Shown: positions 1 to 7,657, numbered from the stretch's first letter. The stretch: 50,550 nt of DNA from Actinomadura hibisca NBRC 15177 (GCF_001552635.1 NZ_BCRO01000048.1:1-50550); one strand, 5' to 3'. Made by a program: numbers and translations. The notes: generated by a model from the sequence alone, not told the origin.

Positions 1-50
1 ACCGGGACAGTTAGTCACTCGCGCGACGGCTGAGGCCTTTGAGACAGGCC

Positions 51-1262
51 CTAGCCGCCGTGTGAGACCTCGGCCAGCCGCCGTTCCAGGAATCCGCGCT
101 CGGCCTCGTTGCCCACCAGTTCCAAGGCGCGACGGTAGGCGGTGGCGGCCTCGTCGCGGCGGTCCAGGCGTCGCAGCAGGTCGGCGCGTGCGGCGTGCAG
201 CAGGTGGAAGCGGTCCAGGCCGTCGATGGCGTCGATGCGCGTCAGCCCTGCGGCGGGGCCCTCCGCCATCGCGACGGCGGCGGCGTGGTTGAGCGCCACC
301 ACGGGGGTGGACGGGAGCAGTTCGTACAGGGCGGCGATGCGCGCCCAGTCCGTCTCGGCGGCGGTCCGAGCGCGGGCATGGACGGCGGCGATGGCGGCCT
401 GCACCTGGTAGGGGCCGGGACGCGCGCGGCGTCCGGCGGCCTCCAGCAGCCGGAGCCCTTCGGCGATGGAGGCGGCGTCCCAGCGCGTGCGGTCCTGGTC
501 TTCGAGCAGGACGGGCGCGCCGTGCTCGTCCACCCGGGCCGCGCGCCGCGCGTCGTGCAGGAGCATCAGCGCGACCAGGCCCAGCGCTTCCGGCTCGTCG
601 GGCATCAGCGCCGCGACCAGCTTGCCGAGCCGGATCGCCTCGGCGCTGACGGCGGGCCGCACCAGCGCGGGGCCCGCCGTCGCCGCGTACCCCTCGGTGA
701 AGCACAGGTAGACCACCGCGAGGACGGCCGCGAGCCGGTCGGGCAGCTCGTGGTCGGGCGGCACCCGGAACGCGATGCCCGCGTCCCGGATCTTCCGCTT
801 GGCGCGCACCAGGCGTTGCGCCATCGTGGGCGCCGGGACGAGGAAGGCGCGGGCGATCTCGGCGGCGGTCATGCCGCCGACGGCCTGGAGGGTGAGCGCC
901 ACCCGCGCCTCGCGGGCCAGCGCCGGGTGGCAGCAGGTGAAGATCAGGCTGAGCCGCTCGTCGGCGAGCGCGGCCAGCCTCCCGTCGTCCTCGGTCATGG
1001 TGGGGTCCCCGGGGTGGGCGAGCAGTTCCTTCTCGGCGCGGCGGCGCTCGCGGCGCAGCCGGTCCACGGCGCGGTTGCGGGCGACGCGGGTCAGCCACGC
1101 GGCGGGCTCGTCGGGCACCCCGGCGCGCGGCCACTCGCGGACGGCGTCGGCGAAGGCGTCCTGGAGGGCGTCCTCGGCCAGCTCCCAGTCGCCGAAGGCG
1201 CGGATGAGGGCCGCCAGCACGCGGGCCCGGTGCGCGCGGAACGCCTGCCGGACGGCCTCCAT
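51..1262 (-). CDS. ECF-type RNA polymerase sigma factor (DUF6596 family)
   Basis: A 403-residue extracytoplasmic-function sigma factor that should direct RNA polymerase to a small regulon. Region 2 lies near residues 10-75 (AEDALQDAF, then VARNRAVDRLRRERRR) and the region 4 helix-turn-helix near 125-175 (GMTAAEIARAFLVPAPTMAQRLVRAKRKI, broken here only for length). The long C-terminal half with ALYELL and LNHAAAVAMAEGP is the DUF6596/TPR-like extension that distinguishes this group from short ECF factors. I start at the ATG at 1262 because it overlaps the stop of the YCII gene (TGATG), so translation is probably coupled; the open frame extends further upstream only as a shadow of that gene. 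YCII-plus-sigma pairs of this type are common in actinomycetes; no anti-sigma gene is visible, and the YCII protein or the C-terminal extension may control activity. Confidence 0.93.
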   Translation of the reverse strand: MEAVRQAFRAHRARVLAALIRAFGDWELAEDALQDAFADAVREWPRAGVPDEPAAWLTRVARNRAVDRLRRERRRAEKELLAHPGDPTMTEDDGRLAALADERLSLIFTCCHPALAREARVALTLQAVGGMTAAEIARAFLVPAPTMAQRLVRAKRKIRDAGIAFRVPPDHELPDRLAAVLAVVYLCFTEGYAATAGPALVRPAVSAEAIRLGKLVAALMPDEPEALGLVALMLLHDARRAARVDEHGAPVLLEDQDRTRWDAASIAEGLRLLEAAGRRARPGPYQVQAAIAAVHARARTAAETDWARIAALYELLPSTPVVALNHAAAVAMAEGPAAGLTRIDAIDGLDRFHLLHAARADLLRRLDRRDEAATAYRRALELVGNEAERGFLERRLAEVSHGG

Positions 1263-1606
1263 CAGATCGTGGTCCCGAGCAGCGGGCGGACCTCCACCGA
1301 GCCGGTGGCGGCCATGGGGCAGCGGGCGGCGACGGCGAGGGCCTCGTCCAGGTCGGCGCAGTCGAGCAGGAAGAAGCCGCCGAGCTGCTCGCGGGTCTCG
1401 GCGAACGGACCGTCGGTGAGCAGCAGCTCGTCGTCGCGCACCCGGACGGTGGTGGCGGTCTCGACCGAGCGCAGCCGCCCCGCGCCGACCAGCACGCCGC
1501 GCTGGCGGCAGTCGTCGATGAAGGCGGCGACCGGCGGGCTGGCGATGTGGTCGGGCGACTTGGGCTCGCCGGTCTCGGTCCCGTAGATGAGCAGCATGTA
1601 GTGCAC
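1262..1606 (-). CDS. YCII-related (DGPF-type) domain protein
   Basis: A 114-residue YciI-like ferredoxin-fold protein (MHYMLLIYGTE start, TDGPFAETREQLGGFFLLDC core, which contains the DGPF motif that named the family). The start is GTG at 1606 with GGAG about 10 nt upstream; an ATG three codons in is the alternative. It is the first gene of a two-gene operon and its stop codon overlaps the start of the ECF sigma factor. Proteins of this family beside DUF6596 sigma factors are very common and are presumed to sense a small molecule or modulate the sigma factor. That role is inference from context; the domain assignment is secure. Confidence 0.9.
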   Translation of the reverse strand: MHYMLLIYGTETGEPKSPDHIASPPVAAFIDDCRQRGVLVGAGRLRSVETATTVRVRDDELLLTDGPFAETREQLGGFFLLDCADLDEALAVAARCPMAATGSVEVRPLLGTTI

Positions 1607-1685
1607 GGTGTCTCCGCTCCGGCCCGCGCCGGTCGCGGACCTTCCCGAGTATGGCGAACGGGGACGGGTCGGATCGACAGCCCAA

Positions 1686-1711
1686 AGTATTTGACCTCCG
1701 AGTCAAATACT
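1686..1711. promoter_or_regulatory. Perfect palindromic operator, probably for the TetR gene
   Basis: AGTATTTGAC-N6-GTCAAATACT is a perfect inverted repeat with 10-base arms (1686-1695 and 1702-1711) and a CTCCGA spacer. It sits 15 bp before the TetR start and covers a -35-like TTGACC (1691-1696); the -10-like TAGTGT at 1715-1720 follows after 18 bp and lies 6 nt before the ATG at 1727. This arrangement fits autorepression of a leaderless message. The divergent YCII/sigma operon could also be controlled from here. Confidence 0.7.
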
Positions 1712-1726
1712 GGCTAGTGTTCTCGC

Positions 1727-2305
1727 ATGGGCAGGCCGAAGCAGTTCGATCCCGACACCGCCGTCGAGCAGGCCATGCAGGTCTTCTGGAGCAAGGGCTA
1801 CGCGGCCACGACTCCGCAGGACCTCGTGGACGCGCTGGGCATCGGCAAGGGGTCGCTCTACAACGCGTTCGGCAGCAAGCACGCCCTGTTCGAGCGGGCG
1901 TTGCAGCGTTACCGCGACAGCCAGGCGATCGCGCTGATCCACGTTCTGGAGCAGCCGGGATCGGTCCGCGAGCGGCTGCGCGGCACGTTGCTGATGCTGG
2001 CGGAGATGGACCTGGCCGACCCTGAACGACGGGGCTGCATGGCCATCAACACCGTCGCCGAACGGGGCGACGCCGACCCGCCCGCCCTGGACATGATCAA
2101 GCGCATGTTCGACCGGACCGAAGCGGCGTTCCAGGCACTGATCGAGGAGGGGAAGCGGTCCGGGGAAGTCGCGCCGGACCGGGACGCCCGCGCCCTGGGC
2201 AGCCTGCTGCTCAACACCGTCATCGGCCTCCGGCTGCTCGCCCGGACGGCCGATGGCCCCGACCGCCTGCACCGGGTGATCGACGCGGTGCTCGACTCGC
2301 TCTGA
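1727..2305 (+). CDS. TetR/AcrR family transcriptional repressor
   Basis: A 192-residue TetR-family regulator. The N-terminal helix-turn-helix occupies about residues 8-55 (AVEQAMQVFWSKGYAATT, then LGIGKGSLYNAFGSK), and the rest is a helical ligand-binding domain. ATG is 6 nt after a TANNNT -10 box (1715-1720) with no Shine-Dalgarno sequence, so the message is probably leaderless. The gene lies 71 bp upstream of a short-chain dehydrogenase on the same strand, a frequent pairing in which the repressor controls the enzyme and itself. The ligand is not predictable. Confidence 0.9.
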   Translation: MGRPKQFDPDTAVEQAMQVFWSKGYAATTPQDLVDALGIGKGSLYNAFGSKHALFERALQRYRDSQAIALIHVLEQPGSVRERLRGTLLMLAEMDLADPERRGCMAINTVAERGDADPPALDMIKRMFDRTEAAFQALIEEGKRSGEVAPDRDARALGSLLLNTVIGLRLLARTADGPDRLHRVIDAVLDSL

Positions 2306-2376
2306 TCCGTCCCACCCCTGTGAGGCGCTTCGCGCGCCCTGATTTTGTACCTACAGTTCAAGAAGGAGATCCCCCC

Positions 2377-3159
2377 ATGGACCTGCGTCTCGACGGCAAG
2401 ACCGCACTCGTCACCGGAGCCAGCCGCGGCATCGGCCTCGCCACCGTCCGGGCCCTGACCGCCGAGGGCGTCCGGGTGGCGGGCGTGTCCCGCACCGTCA
2501 CGCCGGAGCTGAAGGAGACCGGGGCCGTGGTCGTCACCGCCGACCTGGGCACGGCCGAGGGGGCGGCCGAGGGCATCGCCCAGGTCGCGGCCGAGCTGGG
2601 CGGGATCGACCTGCTGGTGAACAACGTCGGCGGCGGCGACGGGGTCCAGCTGTCCGGGTTCCTCGGCATGGACGACGACTACTGGAAGGCGAACCTGGAG
2701 CTCAACCTGTTCAGCGCGATCCGCGTCACTCGCGCGGCGCTGCCGAGCGTGCTGGAGCGGCGCGGGGCGATCGTGAACGTCTCGTCGATCGGGGCGCGGC
2801 TGCCCGCCGCCGGGCCGATGCCCTACAACGTGGCGAAGGCGGGGCTGACGGCGTTCACCAAGGCCCTCGCGGAAGAGGTGGGACCGCAGGGGGTGCGGGT
2901 GAACACGGTGTCGCCGGGGCCGGTGCGGACGGCGATCTGGGAGTCGGCGGACGGCCTCGGCGGCAAGCTGGCGGCGGCGGCCGGGCTGGAGCAGGAGGAG
3001 TTCCTGAAGCGGGTCCCGGCGATGATGGGGATGACCAGCGGCCGGATCACCGAGCCGGAGGAGGTGGCCGCGCTGATCGTGTTCCTGCTGTCGGAGGTGG
3101 CGGCGAGCGTGACGGGCTCGGACCACCTGATCGACGGCGGGATCGTCAAGACGGCGTGA
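2377..3159 (+). CDS. SDR family NAD(P)-dependent oxidoreductase
   Basis: A 260-residue classical short-chain dehydrogenase/reductase. It shows the cofactor glycine motif TGASRGIG (13-20), the NNVGG motif, a catalytic Ser in NVSSIGARL and the YNVAK active site, and ends in the usual GSDHLIDGGI segment. The start at 2377 is fixed by AAGGAG at 2363-2368, 8 nt upstream; the longer frame from 2320 has no ribosome site. It is probably in the regulon of the preceding TetR gene. Substrate unknown. Its 3' end overlaps the convergent LysR gene by 14 bp. Confidence 0.93.
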   Translation: MDLRLDGKTALVTGASRGIGLATVRALTAEGVRVAGVSRTVTPELKETGAVVVTADLGTAEGAAEGIAQVAAELGGIDLLVNNVGGGDGVQLSGFLGMDDDYWKANLELNLFSAIRVTRAALPSVLERRGAIVNVSSIGARLPAAGPMPYNVAKAGLTAFTKALAEEVGPQGVRVNTVSPGPVRTAIWESADGLGGKLAAAAGLEQEEFLKRVPAMMGMTSGRITEPEEVAALIVFLLSEVAASVTGSDHLIDGGIVKTA

Positions 3160-4042
3160 GCCCGGGATCGGGGAGCGCGGCGACGAAGTCGCGGACGGCG
3201 GGGCGGTGGTCGCCGGTGTTCCAGGCGACCGCCAGCTCGCTGGGCGAGAGGCCGGTGACGGGAATGGCGCGGACGCCGGGGCGCTGGTAGATGGCGGCGT
3301 TCCCGGCGGCGAGCAGGACGATGCCGCTGCCTTCCTCGACGGCACTGAAGGTCTCGTCGGCGTTGGCGACGGTGGTGCCGACGACAGGACAGCGACCGCC
3401 GCGCTCGTCCACAGCAAGCCAGTGGTCTCGCAGGGGCCCGGCGCTTGTGGGGAGAGCGAGAAAGGGCTCGTCCAGCAACTCGGCGAAGTCAACCTCCTCC
3501 TGCCCGGCGAGCCAGTGATCCTCAGGGAAGGCGACCCAACGCGGCTCCCGGGCGACGACGCGGATGCAGAAGGCGTCCTGCTCGGGAACGGGAAGCCAGA
3601 CGAAGGCGAGATCGACGTCACCGGAGGCGAGCCCGGCGGTGGCGTCGTCCCAGCCGATCTGCCGCATACGGAGCTTCCAGGAGGGACGGCGCTCCTGAAA
3701 GCGTGTACGCACGGCGGAGAGAAGGCCGCGCCCGACGCTGGTGGAGAGACCCACAGTAAGGACGGCAGCCTCAGCCGCAGCGGCGTCCCCGACGGCGCGC
3801 TGAGCTTCGTCCCACTGCCGCAGCAACTCCCGAGCCGCAGGTAGAAGGGCACACCCGGGTTCGGTGAGCGCGACGGCGCGGCGGTCGCGGTCGAACAACT
3901 TGACGCGGAGGCCGTCCTCAAGGTGGCGGATCTGCTTGCTGAGCGCGGGCTGGGAGACGAAGAGACGCTCGGCGGCGCGAGTGAAGTTGAGCTCTTCGGC
4001 AACGGCGACGAAGTACCGCAGATCACGCAGATGGGGGTCCAT
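3146..4042 (-). CDS. LysR family transcriptional regulator
   Basis: A 298-residue LysR-type regulator: winged helix at residues 5-63 (LRYFVAVAEELNFTRAAERL, SQPALSKQIRHLE) followed by the periplasmic-binding-protein-like effector domain. A good -10 box TATAAC lies 8 nt before the ATG (4051-4056 on the reverse strand), so the leader is very short. The gene converges on the SDR gene and overlaps its last 14 bp, so both transcripts run into each other. Its target is not obvious because no divergent enzyme gene adjoins it. Confidence 0.92.
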   Translation of the reverse strand: MDPHLRDLRYFVAVAEELNFTRAAERLFVSQPALSKQIRHLEDGLRVKLFDRDRRAVALTEPGCALLPAARELLRQWDEAQRAVGDAAAAEAAVLTVGLSTSVGRGLLSAVRTRFQERRPSWKLRMRQIGWDDATAGLASGDVDLAFVWLPVPEQDAFCIRVVAREPRWVAFPEDHWLAGQEEVDFAELLDEPFLALPTSAGPLRDHWLAVDERGGRCPVVGTTVANADETFSAVEEGSGIVLLAAGNAAIYQRPGVRAIPVTGLSPSELAVAWNTGDHRPAVRDFVAALPDPGLTPS

Positions 4043-4586
4043 GACCGTTGGTTATACCTGCCACTTCCCGGACACCGGGGCCTGCCGGGCATTCCCCCTC
4101 GAAATGCCCGACAGGCGACGGCGGGGACGCGACGCGGTCAACGCCCAGCCCAGCGGACACGCGCCGCGCCCCCTGTCTAGGGAGGGGAGGGGGGAGGACC
4201 CCGCCCATGACCCATTTGCCCTGTAGCGCCACCCACAGACGGACGTGGCTTGGGACGATGCGCACCCAGCCTGGGGGAGATTGCAGGAAGATTGCGCCCC
4301 GCACCCACCCCATCGCGACCTGTTTGCGGACAGGCTTCATGCTCGCTCTTTCCCGCAGTGCAGGGCCAGCCAGACAGGGCGGTTCTCGCCCGTCCGCACC
4401 GTCATCCAGCGCAGCATTGAGATGGATCCACAGTCCAGCGAGGTTCGGAAGCGTGTCGCACAGCGCCGCGAGGATCTCGCAGGCAGCGAAGTTCTTGCTG
4501 CGCATCTTCCGGATACTGCCGTGCTTGACGCGCACGCCACAGGTGCAGGCCAATTCGGTGAGGGCGGGGAGATTACGCGCCCTCAC
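4023..4586 (-). CDS. Hypothetical protein coupled to a small membrane protein (C-terminus doubtful)
   Basis: The frame begins at GTG 4586, which overlaps the stop of the upstream membrane-protein gene as GTGA, with GAGG a few bases earlier. The first 60 residues look like real protein: a Cys motif (LACTCGVRV), a basic stretch and an amphipathic helix (CEILAALCDTLPNLAGLW). After about residue 65 the composition becomes ordinary for noncoding DNA, and the frame runs through a hairpin at 4080-4116 and into the start of LysR. I think the 5' half is a genuine gene or the remains of one and that the true end may be earlier or lost by frameshift. I do not recognise a family or function. Confidence 0.4.
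   Translation of the reverse strand: MRARNLPALTELACTCGVRVKHGSIRKMRSKNFAACEILAALCDTLPNLAGLWIHLNAALDDGADGREPPCLAGPALRERASMKPVRKQVAMGWVRGAIFLQSPPGWVRIVPSHVRLWVALQGKWVMGGVLPPPLPRQGARRVSAGLGVDRVASPPSPVGHFEGECPAGPGVREVAGITNGHGPPSA
4080..4116 (-). terminator. Hairpin upstream of LysR
   Basis: GCCTG (4080-4084) pairs with CAGGC (4112-4116), and CGGGCATT (4086-4093) with AATGCCCG (4103-4110), with one C-A mismatch and a 9-nt loop. There is no T-run. It could end the minus-strand small-gene transcript that starts at 4801, insulating the LysR promoter. Confidence 0.4.
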
Positions 4587-4801
4587 CGCCTTGCCCTCAT
4601 GTGCTCGGGCTTGTCGTCGCACGTCTGTGTGCTGAGCACGCGCCGCGAGATCGCACCCACCCGGGTCGGGCTGGTATCGACGTTGGTGATGCGGCGCTCT
4701 TCGGCGTGGATGCCGATGACGAGCATCGCGAAGACGCCGCAGACGATGCCGCCGAGGAACACGGCGATGACCGAGGCCAGGACGAGGATCATCGTGCTCA
4801 C
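4583..4801 (-). CDS. Small single-span membrane protein
   Basis: A 72-residue protein with one strong N-terminal transmembrane helix (LVLASVIAVFLGGIVCGVF, residues 6-24) followed by IHAEERR and a polar tail with TRVGAISRRVL. The GTG start at 4801 has GAGG 6 nt upstream. The pattern of a Gly-rich helix followed by HAEER resembles small actinobacterial membrane proteins I associate with accessory islands, from memory only. It is translationally coupled to the gene starting at 4586 and diverges from the HTH-DUF5919 gene at 5112. Function unknown. Confidence 0.6.
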   Translation of the reverse strand: MSTMILVLASVIAVFLGGIVCGVFAMLVIGIHAEERRITNVDTSPTRVGAISRRVLSTQTCDDKPEHMRARR

Positions 4802-5055
4802 CGGACCCTCGTGGTCAGATTGCGAACGATGAAGCGTTGGCCGCGCGTGCGGCAGCGACCGCAGGCAGTACAGGCACGAGCGCCACAGGGACTCCGCGAC
4901 TCCCCGCCTCCCAGCGGGTTTCCGGGGTGGTACACGCGATCACTTCCTCTTGCAAGGCCCGTGTCCGGCGGGGCGGCCGGCCTATCGAGGGGCCTTACGA
5001 GATCGAGGATGCGCTTGACCTGCGGGACGCCTTGACCGCGTCGCTGGACCCGCTC

Positions 5056-5106
5056 AGGACGTCCTCGTAGGGTTGGACGTCCTAGACGTCCCTATGTCCC
5101 CGGACA
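5056..5106. promoter_or_regulatory. GACGTC operator cluster in front of HTH-DUF5919 gene 1
   Basis: This lies in the 310-bp gap 4802-5111, which otherwise holds nothing I can name. GACGTC occurs three times: inside the palindrome AGGACGTCCT (5056-5065), inside TGGACGTCCT (5074-5083), and at 5085-5090. The three copies are spaced 18 and 9 bp apart. A fourth inverted repeat, TGTCC-CC-GGACA, follows at 5095-5106, just before the start codon. A -10-like TATGTC is at 5093-5098. The upstream 13-mer TGACCTGCGGGAC (5016-5028) recurs upstream of the paralogous gene at 7746-7758, showing that the promoter regions are related too. Confidence 0.65.
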
Positions 5107-5111
5107 GGTGA

Positions 5112-5858
5112 ATGCCGAACGAACGCCTGCGCGCCGCGCTGTTCCACAAAGGGCTCACCATCAACTCCTTTGCCGACCGGATCGGCGTGGACCCCAAGAC
5201 GGTCGAACGGTGGATCACCAAGGACCGGCAGCCCTACCGGCGCACCCGGGTAGCTGTGGCGAAGCAGCTCGACGTCGAAGAGACCTACCTGTGGCCCGAC
5301 GCGCTCACCAAGGAACAGGTCGTCTCGGCGTCCAGCAGCGAGATCGTGACGATCTATCCGCACCGATGGGGAGTCCCGCGGGACGCATGGGGACGTCTGT
5401 TCGCCGAAGCGCAGCAGGAGATCGGCATCCTCGTCTACTCCGGACTCTTCCTCGCCGAGGACAGCGGCGCTCAGCGCATCCTCGCCGACAGGGCCCGTGC
5501 CGGCGTCCGCGTCCGCATCCTGCTCGGCGACCCCGACGCAGCGCAGGTGGCACAGCGCGGCAAGGACGAGGGCATCGGCGAGTCCATGGCCGCGAAGATC
5601 CGCAACGTCATCGTGCACTACCGGCCCTTGTTGTCCTTCGAGACGGTGGAGATCCGCCTGCACAGCACCGTGCTCTACAACTCGATCTACACCGCCGACG
5701 ATCAGATGTTCGTCAACACTCACGTCTACGGCGTCTCGGCGTCCAACGCTCCGTTCTGGCATCTGCGCAAGATCCCCGGCGGTGAGATCGTGTCCACCTA
5801 CCTTGATAGCTTCGAACGCGTCTGGGCAGACGCCAAGCCACTGCCGACGGAGGGCTGA
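5112..5858 (+). CDS. HTH domain-DUF5919 (PLD-fold) regulator, copy 1
   Basis: A 248-residue two-domain protein. Residues 1-65 form an XRE/Cro-like helix-turn-helix (FADRIGVDPKTVERWITKDR, broken off after Arg). Residues 85-235 match the DUF5919 pattern with phospholipase-D-superfamily features: LADRARAGVRVRILLGDP and the block LHSTVLYNSIYTADD followed by VNTHVYG. The HxK dyad typical of active PLD enzymes reads H-x-T here, so catalysis is doubtful and a ligand- or nucleotide-sensing role is more likely; that is inference. It lies 3 bp from a Nudix gene and downstream of tandem GACGTC sites. A paralog sits at 7837-8568. Confidence 0.85.
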   Translation: MPNERLRAALFHKGLTINSFADRIGVDPKTVERWITKDRQPYRRTRVAVAKQLDVEETYLWPDALTKEQVVSASSSEIVTIYPHRWGVPRDAWGRLFAEAQQEIGILVYSGLFLAEDSGAQRILADRARAGVRVRILLGDPDAAQVAQRGKDEGIGESMAAKIRNVIVHYRPLLSFETVEIRLHSTVLYNSIYTADDQMFVNTHVYGVSASNAPFWHLRKIPGGEIVSTYLDSFERVWADAKPLPTEG

Positions 5859-5861
5859 TCC

Positions 5862-6338
5862 ATGGGCCGCAGGATCGACTACTACGACGACCCCAACGCC
5901 CCCAAGGCCAACAGCCTCGTCCCCTCGGTCAACGTCATCGTCACCAACGACGACGGCGAGATCCTCCTGATCAAACGCACTGACAACGGAAATTGGGCCG
6001 TCCCGGGCGGCGCGATCGATCTGGGCGAATCAGTTGCCCAGGCAGCCATCCGCGAGACCCGCGAAGAGAGCGGCATCGATTGCGAGATCACCGGCCTTGT
6101 GGGCATCTACTCCGACCCCAAGCACGTGATCCACTACACGAGCAACGATGAAGTCCGCCAAGAGTTCTCGATCCTCTTGACCGCCCGTCCCATCGGTGGA
6201 CAGCTCGCTTCGAGCGAGGAGTCCAGCAAAGTCCACTGGGTAGCGCCTGCCAACATCGAAGACCTGCCGATGGACCGCTCAATGAGCCTGCGCATCGGTC
6301 ACTATTTGGAACAACAGGATAAACCCATAATCATTTAA
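5862..6338 (+). CDS. Nudix hydrolase
   Basis: A 158-residue Nudix protein with an intact box at residues 50-72: G50, E56, R64-E65, E68-E69, G71 fit GX5EX7REUXEEXGU, so metal-dependent pyrophosphohydrolase activity on a nucleoside-diphosphate derivative is expected. The gene follows the HTH-DUF5919 gene by 3 bp and is surely cotranscribed. Pairing with that regulator and with the convergent HD phosphohydrolase suggests a small nucleotide-metabolising module. The C-terminus (EQQDKPIII) and the 27-bp gap to the HD gene are unusually AT-rich for this window. Confidence 0.9.
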   Translation: MGRRIDYYDDPNAPKANSLVPSVNVIVTNDDGEILLIKRTDNGNWAVPGGAIDLGESVAQAAIRETREESGIDCEITGLVGIYSDPKHVIHYTSNDEVRQEFSILLTARPIGGQLASSEESSKVHWVAPANIEDLPMDRSMSLRIGHYLEQQDKPIII

Positions 6339-6365
6339 GATGAAAGGTATTACAGGCGTGAACGA

Positions 6366-6920
6366 TCAATGCTTTAGGTTCATCCCCGACTGCACACGGT
6401 GAACAGCGTCCACAAGGTGCGAAGATGACGTAATAATGAAGCGGGCTACGGGGTGGCCGTCGCCGTAGCGGGCCAGGATTTCGGTGAGACGTTGCTCGAC
6501 AGGGAGGTGCTCGCCGTCCGGGCTTGTGGTCATGTCGCAGTAGATCAGTGAGTCGGTCAGCTCTGGTGCTTCCGTGCCGAACTCGGTGGTCAGTTCGCTG
6601 GCGAGGCCCCGTTCTTGGGCTTCGACCACGGCGCAGGAGTGGTGTGCCACCAGTCGGCATAGATGTTCGTCTGCGTGGTGGACGTCGCGTAGGAAGCGCG
6701 CGCCGTCGAGGGGATGGAAGCCGGTGGCGCTGACGTCGGGGGCGTAACCGACATCGTGCAGCCAGGCGGCGGCTTCGAGAAGGTCGGCGCGCTCGCCGAG
6801 CATGGGGGTAAGAGTGCGAGCTTGCCGGGCTACCCCTTGAGTGTGTGCCCAGCGGCGCGGGAGAGAGGTCTCCAAGTGCTCGCGCGCGATCTCTTGTGCC
6901 CACGGGACCAGTGTGCTCAT
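6366..6920 (-). CDS. HD domain phosphohydrolase
   Basis: A 184-residue HD-superfamily protein. The metal ligands are visible as H26 (RWAHTQGV), H55-D56 (WLHDVGY) and a downstream His cluster (VAHHS), with an Asp in YCDMTTSPDG; this is the arrangement of metal-dependent phosphohydrolases acting on nucleotides or phosphorylated signals. ATG 6920 lies 7 nt after TAGCGT (6928-6933 on the reverse strand), so the message is probably leaderless. A single GACGTC site (6979-6984) within GGGGACGTCTTGGGG lies upstream, matching the operator of the second HTH-DUF5919 gene. It converges on the Nudix gene. Confidence 0.88.
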   Translation of the reverse strand: MSTLVPWAQEIAREHLETSLPRRWAHTQGVARQARTLTPMLGERADLLEAAAWLHDVGYAPDVSATGFHPLDGARFLRDVHHADEHLCRLVAHHSCAVVEAQERGLASELTTEFGTEAPELTDSLIYCDMTTSPDGEHLPVEQRLTEILARYGDGHPVARFIITSSSHLVDAVHRVQSGMNLKH

Positions 6921-6975
6921 ACGTCCGACGCTAGAGGCACTCGTCTGGACATTGACGGACCCGAACGGATCACCT

Positions 6976-6990
6976 GGGGACGTCTTGGGG
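6976..6990. promoter_or_regulatory. GACGTC operator upstream of the HD gene
   Basis: GGGGACGTCTTGGGG at 6976-6990 contains GACGTC and shares GGGACGTCTTGGG with the site before the second HTH-DUF5919 gene. It is 59 bp upstream of the HD start and about 45 bp before its -10 box, a position compatible with activation or with distal repression. Confidence 0.5.
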
Positions 6991-7019
6991 TGGAACCGTG
7001 AGCTGTGGCGAACGGCAAA

Positions 7020-7061
7020 CGCGCAGGTGGCGTGGGATGTTCGTCTCGCGCCACCTGCGCG
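7020..7061 (-). terminator. Terminator-like hairpin after the small basic-protein gene
   Basis: Perfect 13-bp stem, CGCGCAGGTGGCG (7020-7032) with its complement at 7049-7061, and a 16-nt loop. It lies 13 nt beyond the stop of the minus-strand operon 7657-7074. On that strand it is followed by GTTTGCC, so it is a weak or Rho-assisted terminator. Confidence 0.6.
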
Positions 7062-7073
7062 GACGACGAGTGC

Positions 7074-7289
7074 TCAGTCGAGATCCACGAATGCGTTGAT
7101 GACGCGTCTCATGCGGCTGCGCCGGTGCCTGCCGATCGTCCAGCCGTCGTAGTCGAGTGGTGGCGTGGTCAGACGAGTCGTCTTGGGCGATCGGCTGGCC
7201 GCGTCGGTCTTTGGGGCGCATCGGCCGTCGAGGGTGGTTGTCTTTCTGGCTCTACGAACGCGCCGGTGGCGGCCGGCGGACCTCGCCAT
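7074..7289 (-). CDS. Small basic hypothetical protein
   Basis: A 71-residue, strongly basic protein. Its ATG at 7289 overlaps the stop of the preceding gene (TGATG), the same coupling seen elsewhere in the window, and a terminator-like hairpin follows the stop. The N-terminal half is a low-complexity Arg/Lys/Thr region (RKTTTLDGR, RSPKTTRLTTPP); the C-terminus, WTIGRHRRSRMRRVINAFVD, looks like a conserved amphipathic helix. The charge suggests nucleic-acid or membrane binding, but nothing assigns a function. Confidence 0.55.
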   Translation of the reverse strand: MARSAGRHRRVRRARKTTTLDGRCAPKTDAASRSPKTTRLTTPPLDYDGWTIGRHRRSRMRRVINAFVDLD

Positions 7290-7657
7290 CAACCGTGCTC
7301 CTGTCGCTCGGCCGGTGCGTCGGCCGGGCGGGGCGTGAGTCGGGAAGCGATGCGGATGGCAGCGTCGTCGAGCCGGTCGGCCTCGACGATCGGCTCGTTG
7401 GCGGCGGTGAAGAACCACAGGTGGCCGCCGTCGCGCTCGAAGGGGCGGCAGGTGATCGTGTCGGAGAGGACGCGGTTTTCGGGGCAACATCCGGCCGCTT
7501 GCGGATTGCGGACGATGAGTCCGGTCGGGCTGTGGTCGACCTCCATGCAGCGCGCGCCGAGTCGCACGGCCAGTCCAGCCAACTGACGATGCGCAGCGGA
7601 GATGAGGGGAGTGCGGTTCGGGGCGGAGTCGACGCCAGCGGGCCTGCCCAACGACAT
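7289..7657 (-). CDS. Hypothetical protein
   Basis: A 122-residue protein with a plausible globular core: GLIVRNPQAAGCCPENRVLSD, then ITCRPFERDGG and HLWFFTAANEPIVEADRL. A vicinal Cys pair and Trp-Phe-Phe strand are the most distinctive features. ATG 7657 follows AGGAGG at about 8 nt. It is the first gene of a two-gene operon coupled to a small basic protein and is divergent from the second HTH-DUF5919 gene, mirroring the divergent small-gene pair beside the first. I do not recognise a named family. Confidence 0.65.
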   Translation of the reverse strand: MSLGRPAGVDSAPNRTPLISAAHRQLAGLAVRLGARCMEVDHSPTGLIVRNPQAAGCCPENRVLSDTITCRPFERDGGHLWFFTAANEPIVEADRLDDAAIRIASRLTPRPADAPAERQEHG

